Part shown: piece by piece, positions 56,958-64,000 of the stretch
Layout of the letters: the number at the start of each line of letters is the position of its first letter
Numbering within the stretch: the stretch's first letter is position 1
Origin: Agrostemma githago
Lineage: Eukaryota > Streptophyta > Magnoliopsida > Caryophyllales > Caryophyllaceae
DNA length: 64,000 bases
Assembly (NCBI GenBank): GCA_958450325.1
Contig: OY288256.1
Coordinates: 12,417,057-12,481,056, forward strand
Reading direction: 5' to 3'
Made by a program: the position numbers and the translations under genes
Notes under the pieces: generated by a model
Told to the model about the DNA's origin: nothing
Databases searched by the model: none
The model's input: the letters and a program-made list of their open reading frames with translations, nothing else

Positions 56958-57460
56958 CTCTGAAGAAACAAACAAGATGCAAATGTTTTTTTAATTAATA
57001 TTTAGATTATATTTCCCCTATTTCATGTTTCGATTATGTTATGTTTAAAAACCTACTTCTTTTGTAATTTATGATTATTTTAGATGAAAAATTACAACAA
57101 CCTTAAATACTCTCCATTATTCCAGGTTGTGAGACACATGGACATTATTTAAAAATTAAGAGTACTAACTCATTTAAATACTACAACCGACAGAAACAAT
57201 TTCAAAAAAAAAAATCCAATTTTAGCATTTCATTGTTAAGGCAAGCCACGTCACAAACGTAATACATAAAGTATAATGTTCCTACCATACATTAAATATT
57301 TTCCTAATATTAAAAACAAATTTATTTTAAACCATAAATACTTTTCATGTTACTTAACATTTTAGTTAATTTCAATTAATCCATTTATCATTTTAGTCGC
57401 CCAGTTATTGTAATCAGTTATTGTTGGAGAACTTTGTCTTAAAGAAATAAACCACTATTA
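56958..57460. other. AT-rich intergenic DNA
   Basis: Between the RPA-3 stop and the first copy of the Rep promoter. No gene recognised. Confidence 0.6.
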
Positions 57461-57670
57461 TATAACCCCCCACTAAGTTGGTAAAAAACTACCCACTAAC
57501 CTACAAGTACCATTTATAAAAACCCAATATCTATATCACAAAATCAAAGCCACAAACATAATATTATAGCAAGTTAAAGAAACAGTAGAAAAATACATTA
57601 GGTATGGGAAAGGAAAATAGGAAAAGCTCAACTACAAAGGCAAATGAAATCAAGAAAAGGAAAACAACAA
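57400..57670 (+). promoter_or_regulatory. First copy of Rep/helicase promoter and first exon
   Basis: CCCCCCACTAAGTTGG (about 57466), CTACCCACTAACC (about 57488), a TTTATAAAAACCC TATA region (about 57512) and a 67-nt exon 57604-57670 (MGKENRKSSTTKANEIKKRK) ending before GTAAG. Same length and phase as the exon at 58318-58384, so it could be an alternative first exon. Confidence 0.6.
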
Positions 57671-58149
57671 GTAAGTTTAGTTTATTAGTCATAATTAGGG
57701 AGGTTGATGTTATGTTTATATAGTTTTCAAATTTCTAAAATAGAGTTTCCTTACCAGTATTATTAGCAATTTTAAAGAAACAACGTGTTAAATGTAGAAT
57801 TTTAAATTCAATAGAACGACTTTCCTCTTATTTCATGTTTCAATTATGTTACTTCTTTTGTATTTGGATTCTATGTTCATTTTAAAAAAGAAACTGCTGC
57901 AACTTTATTTACTCATAATCACTACTACTCTTACTCATAAGTACAATAGAGCAATAAAGATTCAAAAGATGATTATTAGATGTATCGACTTTAGGTCAAA
58001 TTAAAATCAAAGAACAATTGTGTAAAAACTACTACAAGTGCCTTAGGTAATATCTCAACTTTTGATGTAACTTAACATTTTAGTAAATACATTCATTACT
58101 GTCAAACCTTTCCTTTTTTCAATAAATCTACTAATTATTTGAGTCAATC

Positions 58150-58317
58150 CATTTATTTTAATTAGATATTACTGGAAGAAACCTCTAACTTATAACCTCC
58201 AACTAAGTTGGAATAAAAACTACCCACTAATTTAACATTTATAAAAACCCAATATCTACATAACAAAATCAAAACTACAAACACAATTACAAAACAGCAT
58301 TAAAAAGTATAACAATC
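58150..58317 (+). promoter_or_regulatory. Second copy of Rep/helicase promoter
   Basis: Diverged duplicate of 57430-57603, about 714 bp downstream: CCTCCAACTAAGTTGG, CTACCCACTAATTT and TTTATAAAAACCC in the same order. Confidence 0.6.
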
Positions 58318-61300
58318 ATGGAAAAAGAAAATAGAAAAAGCCCATCAACAAAGGCAAATGAAATCAAGAGAAGGAAAAAAACCAGTAAGTATTGTTCATT
58401 AGCATAATTAGCGAGGTTGATGTTATGTTCATACGGAGTATATATTTAAATATTTCAAAGATAGAACGTCCTTATCTGTACTGTTTGCAATTTTGAGGAA
58501 TCAACATGTCTGCATATCTGAAAGGTTAGAAAATGAAACACGTTAGTATTAGATCTAAAAAGATAAATATAGAAGTACTGAAAAGACAATTACAGAATTG
58601 CATATGTAAACACTTATCTTTTTTGATCTGGATATAATTCAACACAGGAAAGTATCCTCACCAAGCTTCACAGTTTTTTTTCCACTCAAACACCAAAACA
58701 CAAAAATATATGAGTAAAATAAAAAATATACATCTGCATTCGAAAACAAACAAAAACCAAAATAAAGCCACCCAAATTAAACTTTATATAAAACTTTATG
58801 TTTATGTTTATAACATTTTAATTTATGCTTACGTTTACATAGACATAGATCTACATAAATCTTTACGTTAGTGTAAACATTTTAATTAAATGTTTTAACT
58901 TATTAAAAAAACAATAATACACAAAAAATATGAATGCACAAGTTTTAAATTAGCATTCAAAGAAAAGAAAAAAATAAAATCAGTATACAAGACAGAAGAA
59001 ATCAAAATTAGTATACACAAAATTTAATAAAAAAATCAGTAAACAAGAAAGAAAAGAATGCATGTGTTGAAGGAAAAACCAGAATTAGAATTCGAAGCAA
59101 GGAAAAAAATTAAAGTCGGTGTACAAACAAATACAAAACTCAGATCTGTATATAGAAACACTTAAATATAGGAATTTAACCAAAAACAAAATTAGTAGAC
59201 CCAAAAATTAGTAATATAATTAAAAAAAATCAGTAAACAACAGGAAAAGAAAACATGTATTGAAGGATAAATCTTTAGATCTAATTCAAACCTTTGAGTG
59301 GGAAAATAAACGGAAATGCAAAGCCGACATAGATTAGATCTACCTGCACAAACAAACAATAGTTAAATATTTATCACAACAAAAAACACGAAATCAGTAA
59401 ATGTAGATGAAAATTAATAGGTCCAATGAAGGATACAAATTAAAAAGGACAATATAACACTATAAGTGTGACATAATTACGACCTTCGAATCGGAAAAGA
59501 AACTGACATGCAACACCGGCATCGCCCAGATCTGCATACACAAACACAAAAAAATAAAAAAAATTCAAAAAAAAAAACGAAATTATAGTTATATATTATT
59601 GCTATTAAAAAACGAAATTATTGCTATAAAAAAAACGAAATCATGGCTAAGGATTCGTTACTTAACACATACAGATCGTCTTCTAAAAATCCAGCACAAA
59701 AACAGCGGAGTGTGGATTAAGTATGAATGAATTAAGTTTTAGTCATACACCGGAGTATGAATAAATATCAGAGTATGAAAATGGATGAATAAATTAGTGT
59801 GAGTGAATGGAATATCGGAGTAATATCGGAGTATGGATCGGAGTACGCATGAATGAATGGAATATTGGAGGATGAATGAATGGAATTGTTTAATTAGGGA
59901 AATAAATATGTAGAAGATGGTAGAAAACGGCGGAAAATATATGTAAGAGATTAGGGTTAGTTTTTGTGTAAGGAACTGTGTAGAGGATGGGAGTATATAT
60001 ATGCAGTAGGTTAAGTAGAAAGGTCTAGGGTTTGATATTTTGTAGTGGGCTGGGCTCCATTGTTGGTCATTTCTTCTTCTGTTCATATTGTTTATTTGGG
60101 TTGGGTCGGGATATGGTAAATACTTCATGTGATCTATATTTATCGTGATATGGTTGAGTCGGGATTTTGTCGGGATCAAGGCCGTCATATGAATTTTAGT
60201 CGCCCAGTTCTGAAGATCAAAATGAGCCCCCAAATTATCAATTATTCTCTTGTGAGACAGTCTCATGCTAACGGTCTCACACAATAACATTATTGTGAGA
60301 CAGTCTCACATGAAAATTTGTGTCACATCATAAATAAAAATTCTTTAATAAAATAAGGGGTCACATACAAAGTATTTACAAATAATTAAACAATTTTTGG
60401 AATGTATGTAAAGTATTTACAATGAAAATACAAAGTATTTACAATTTTTGGGTCACATACAAAGTATTTAAAATATATGTCGTAGTCATTTTTAAAATGT
60501 ACGGAGCACTCTTTTACGGAGTATATGTAAATATGTAATACTGCGACGAATTAGAAAAAATATGTTTGGTATATGTAAATACGTTTAGTATATGATATGA
60601 CAATACATTAGTAATTAAATATAAAAAAGAGAAAATGCAATCCTGGAGACTAGAACTCCAATCTCTTGGAATGAAGGCCTATAGTTCAACCACTACACCA
60701 AAGGTTTTTCACATGATTAATTCTATTGAAATATCTTTATAAGGATGCCCATGATCTATTGGGGCCCGGTTCAAAGAACCGGGTGAACCCCATAAATGAC
60801 GGGCCTGGTCGGGATATGAGACGAACTTGACACAGCTTTAATTTGTTGTCAAGAATAGTTAAAATTGGATATGTAATCTATTGTATATACCAGATGCGGA
60901 TGATATTTATCGTGATGAGAAGTGTCTTAAATAGTGGTACATAAAAATATTTACTATGTAACCATTATATTTACTACGTGATATGATCCCTTATAGTCCG
61001 TACTCACTGATATATACTATGTATGTACATTTGTAGAAAATAATGGGGACACAGCCGAAATTTTAGGGACAAGGTGTCAACAGTCTCATGAGAACCGTGT
61101 GCCGCTTTCGGATGTCACAAATGGTATTAGTCAATCAATTATCATTGTTGATTTTAATAAATAAAGCATATTTTTGTGCAAGGTTGTTTATTTTTTCTCA
61201 TGTTTGAAATATTTGACCCGTTTAATTCTTGACACATTTGACCTGTCTAATGTTTGACATGTGTGACCTGTTTAAACGTTGGCACATTTTGAAATGTTTG

Positions 61301-64000
61301 ACATGTTTAATGGTTTGATATGGTTGACCCGCTTCACATGTTTGGCCTGTTTAACATTTGTCACATTTAAAACGTTTGAAACCTTTTACCCGTTTAATGT
61401 TTGAAATGATTGAACCGTTTAACCATTAACACGTTTAATTATTGATACATTTGAAACATTTTGGTGACATTGTCATGCTATTTCATTATATATTTTATCG
61501 AACTGTCGAAATACTACACGTCGATGTGTTTTGTGACAGTGACGGCTTCTAGGATTGCAAGACCACGTTATGATCGTAATAGTAACTCTAATGTGAATAC
61601 GCCAAACCCACGCTCAACTACGTCAAAGTTGTCAGCAATAACACATACGGGAAGTGGAAGCCCGTTTGCGTCTTTTAGTTCTATTAGTCACGGTACTTCA
61701 CGAACTTATTACTTTCACGATGTCAACAAAAAAATGTACACAATACGTAGTAATATATCGTGAGTTTTGGATTTTCTCAACTTTCAGGAAATACTATGGA
61801 GACAAGTTCTTCGAATTGGTCACCGAATGACCCTACACCGAACATGGTTAATGACCTTATAACAAATCTAAGAGCATCGTATAAAACATCGTACGCCCGA
61901 ACCACCATGGAAGAAGGTCCCTACTCATGTTCACCATTCCTTTTAAGAGTATTTTTCTCTACTTTCGACGATTAATTATATATCATGTACATATGCGGAT
62001 CTCCAGGTAGTACCAGTTATGCAACACCGCCACCATCTACTTACGAGACAACATTGATTGAGGACTTAATTACAAATTTAAGTTCATCTATTAAAGGGTC
62101 GTCACATTGTGCGCCTACACATCCAGGTTTTATAAGATTATTTTTTAAATGCACTTTACAAGCATTGTTTTTATAACGTAATAGTTGTCCACAATATTAT
62201 TGTTGTCGATGGTTGGAAGTGAAAAAAACTAACGTATTCTATTTTTGCTCCAGAACTCGACTTATATTGGGATATAGGTGACCCCGATTGTACGTGTGGT
62301 AAATGTGGAGCGCAAATGTGGTACCAAGAAAGAGTTCGAAAGGATAGGAATACATCCAACCCATCATTCTCTATGTGTTGTTCTGATGGGAAAATTGTAC
62401 TACCTTTCCTGAAAAAACCGCCTCAACTGATCAGTGATCTTCTAAGTGGTCGACATCCATCAAGCAACCACTACACTGAAAATATTCGGGTTTATAACGG
62501 CATGTATTCATTTACATCCACAGGAGGGAAAATTGACAAATCTATAAATCAAGGTCGTGCTCCGTACACATTTAGGATGGGTGGCCAAAACGTACATCGT
62601 ATAGGAAGTTTGTTGCCACCCACTGGTGCCATGCCAAAGTTTTGCCAATTATATATATACGACACACAACAAGAGATTGAACATCGTAAAAATGCACTCA
62701 GGTGTGCATCACTATCTTTTCTAATTTCATTAACGTCAGTATTATTCCTACTCTATCTTTTAACTATTTCATCTGTATAATGTTAACATTTGTTTTTGCA
62801 GCTCAAATAGGCCCGCCCGGTTTAATGATGCCCTTATTGAATCACTCAAGACAATGATTGATCACAATAATCCATTAGCAAAAATTTTTAGGATGGCCAG
62901 AGATCGCCTATCAAATGATATCGACGGGGATGTATCTATTAGGTTAGTGGCAAAACGAGATGTGGATGGAAGAATGTATAATCTCCCGACGGCTTCCGAG
63001 GTAGCCATCTTAATTGAGGGAGACATTGAAAACGCTGCCGAGCCTAGGGATATTATTATTCAGAAACAATCGGGTGCACTTCAGCGCATATCTGAGTTAC
63101 ATCCTTCATATCTAGCACTACAATATCCTCTCTTCTTTCTTTATGGTGAAGACGGATGGAGACCTGGTATATTGCATGCCGAAGCTACTCTTAATGTCAG
63201 CAAGAAGAAAAATCCAAGAAAGATAGTTACAATGAGAGAGTGGCTTGCGTTTCGCATTCAGGATCGAGCAGCGACACTAGAGTCATCGGTGTTAATGGAA
63301 GGTCGGCGACTATTTCAACAGCTTTGCGTGGATGGCTATACTATGGTAGAATCTCAACGATTGACATTCATTCGTCATAATCAACCGTTACTTCGGGCTG
63401 AAAAGTACAAAGTCCTTGCCGATCAAGTTGGACGAGGAGAAACAGAGGCCTCATCTGCTGGGAGTCGTATTATTGTGCCGTCGTCATACACCGCAGGTGA
63501 TGGGTACAAGTTGGTGAACTTTTTAGATACGATGACGATATGCAAATATGTTGGATATCCAGATTTGTTCATTACATTTACGTGTAACCCAAAATGGCCA
63601 GAAATTACACGCTTTGTAAAAAAGAGGGGATTGCGTCCTGAAGATCGGCCAGATATTCTCTGTCGCGTTTTTAAGATGAAACTCGATGAGTTAATGAGAG
63701 ACTTGAAGGATCGACATATTTTTGGACGGGTGAATGCAGGTACAAAATAAATTACGTATATAATGTTTTGTATGTTACAAACCATATTGTTTATTTGTAT
63801 GTGAGAGAAGAAGAAGTATGTGACATGTCTTTGTAACCATTGCAGCTGTCTATACGATCGAATTTCAAAAGCGTGGATTACCGCATGCTCATATTTTGAT
63901 ATTTCTACATCGAGATGATAAGTTCCCAGAAGCTTCTGATGTCGACAAAATCATTAGTGCTGAGATCCCTAATCCAATTGATAATCCATCACTATATGCA
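58318..64000 (+). CDS. Helitron Rep/helicase, N-terminal part, 7 exons, runs off the window
   Basis: Proposed exons: 58318-58384, 61540-61692, 61788-61916, 62007-62126, 62254-62701, 62802-63739, 63846-64000; total 670 codons in one frame. The N-terminus is basic. The fifth exon has the Helitron zinc-finger pattern (CTCGKCGAQMWYQERV...FSMCC). Later exons carry the Helitron_like_N signature: LHPSYLALQYPLFFLYGEDG, MREWLAFRIQDR, FQQLCVDGYTMVESQRLTFI and FVTFTC-type Rep motif 1 (LFITFTCNPKWPEI). The last exon has the HUH motif GLPHAHILIF. The Rep nicks and joins DNA during rolling-circle transposition; the tyrosine motif and the SF1 helicase lie beyond the window. Exon 1 is joined through a 3.1-kb intron on phase alone and is the least certain part. 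No stop interrupts the core exons. Confidence 0.85.
59940..60035 (-). promoter_or_regulatory. Possible minus-strand promoter
   Basis: On the minus strand AAACCCTAGACC (telo-box-like, 60020-60035) precedes ATATATATACTCCC (about 59990-60005) and a CT/AC-rich leader with a second CTAACCCTAA. This resembles a plant TATA promoter with telo-box motifs. No convincing ORF follows to the left, so the transcript, if any, is unknown. Confidence 0.35.
60235..60320. repeat. TGTGAGACAGTCTCACA inverted repeats
   Basis: TTGTGAGACAGTCTCATG, GGTCTCACACAATA and TTGTGAGACAGTCTCACA form overlapping palindromes. This sequence type is common in plant genomes, possibly a MITE end; the element boundary is not clear. 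Confidence 0.6.
60645..60712 (-). other. tRNA-like or SINE-head sequence
   Basis: The minus strand reads CTTTTGGTGTAGTGGTTGAA ... GGAGTTCTAGTCTCC: an A-box-like GTGTAGTGGTTGAA and a T-arm stem GGAG/CTCC around TTCTAGT. The acceptor stem is poor and no anticodon assignment is safe, so it is a decayed tRNA or tRNA-derived SINE head. Confidence 0.35.

Larger units (their letters stand above)
58385..61539. other. Proposed first intron of Rep/helicase; AT-rich, with opposite-strand promoter-like DNA
   Basis: No plus-strand gene. Contains two similar exon-like segments on the minus strand (about 59290-59350 and 59480-59545, each with AG before and GT after), TACTCCGATA-type short repeats (59740-59880), TCACATACAAAGTATTTACA repeats (60350-60480) and TGTTTGACCTGTTTAA-type degenerate repeats (61200-61450). 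Confidence 0.5.
48350..64000 (+). mobile_element. Autonomous Helitron, 5' portion, with three RPA-like genes and Rep/helicase
   Basis: All genes are on the plus strand: RPA-like at 49004, 53066 and 55667, and the Rep/helicase gene from about 58318 past the window end. RPA-like proteins next to a RepHel gene are characteristic of plant autonomous Helitrons. The helicase domain, Rep tyrosines and 3' hairpin are beyond 64000. The left boundary is not established: no TC preceded by A with supporting flank was found, so 48350 is only the start of the first repeated block. Confidence 0.85.

Noticed and set aside
59739..60290. 183-codon minus-strand ORF
   Set aside because: Composition-driven (Ile/Tyr/His-rich) over short repeats and promoter-like DNA; no domain, and its start lies in the TGTGAGACAGTCTCACA repeat.
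61461..61538. Start of Rep/helicase at the ATG at 61461
   Set aside because: The sequence before 61540 translates to hydrophobic non-conserved residues, and an acceptor TTTGTGACAG with matching phase to the upstream exon fits better; kept only as an alternative.

Overview
The window is nuclear DNA from a flowering plant, probably a eudicot. Almost all of it is transposable elements nested in or next to one another. The evidence for a plant is: Tat/Ogre, Athila-like and other Ty3/gypsy LTR retrotransposons with plant-type primer binding sites, Stowaway-like MITEs with CTCCCTCCGT ends, Helitron genes with GT-AG introns, and a fragment of a plant heptahelical (HHP/PAQR) membrane protein gene. 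No sequence identifies the species. I see no intact host gene, no rRNA gene, no CRISPR array and no bacterial gene organisation.

Layout, left to right. 1-6944 is the 3' part of a pol-less Ogre/Tat-like retrotransposon on the + strand: a gag-like ORF, a 64-bp hairpin minisatellite, a polypurine tract and a 2.3-kb LTR. It has inserted into the end of another LTR, left at 6945-7569. From 7577 a host repeat of about 244 bp is interrupted by a complete non-autonomous Helitron (8006-12388); the neighbouring repeat unit preserves the empty insertion site. From 12895 to 30884 lies copy 1 of a Retand/Tat-like retrotransposon. Its gag-pol is on the minus strand and it carries two extra antisense genes on the plus strand. 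Copy 1 is full of lesions, is interrupted at 15789-23475 by a younger non-autonomous Athila-like element with matching TSDs, and lacks its own 5' end. 30885-34400 is another LTR-like fragment, inverted relative to 6945-7569. Copy 2 of the Retand-like element (34760-46598) is nearly complete: two LTRs, the TSD GAAAA, a primer binding site, gag, protease, RT, RNase H and integrase, and two intact antisense genes. Two small deletions break its gag-pol frame.

After a minisatellite and an HHP pseudogene, the right end (about 48350-64000) is the 5' portion of an autonomous Helitron. It carries three tandem RPA-like single-strand-DNA-binding protein genes, with ten, five and six coding exons. These are followed by the start of the Rep/helicase gene, which runs off the window after the HUH motif. 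All four transcription units have TATA boxes preceded by a shared CCCACTA-type motif, and the first exon and promoter of the Rep/helicase gene are tandemly duplicated. Two copies of a 275-bp block containing three short TGCCRCC...GGTGGCA hairpins lie upstream of RPA genes 1 and 2.

How the parts may work together. The Helitron combines a HUH-type rolling-circle initiator/helicase with accessory ssDNA-binding proteins. Only the largest RPA paralogue keeps the zinc-ribbon domain, which suggests subfunctionalisation. The Retand-like elements combine standard gag-pol with opposite-strand genes that have their own bZIP-type promoters and, in one case, an intron. Sense and antisense genes converge on a tandem repeat whose period differs between the two copies. 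Exon boundaries and protein joins were worked out by eye from reading frames and splice dinucleotides; no alignment or database search was possible.
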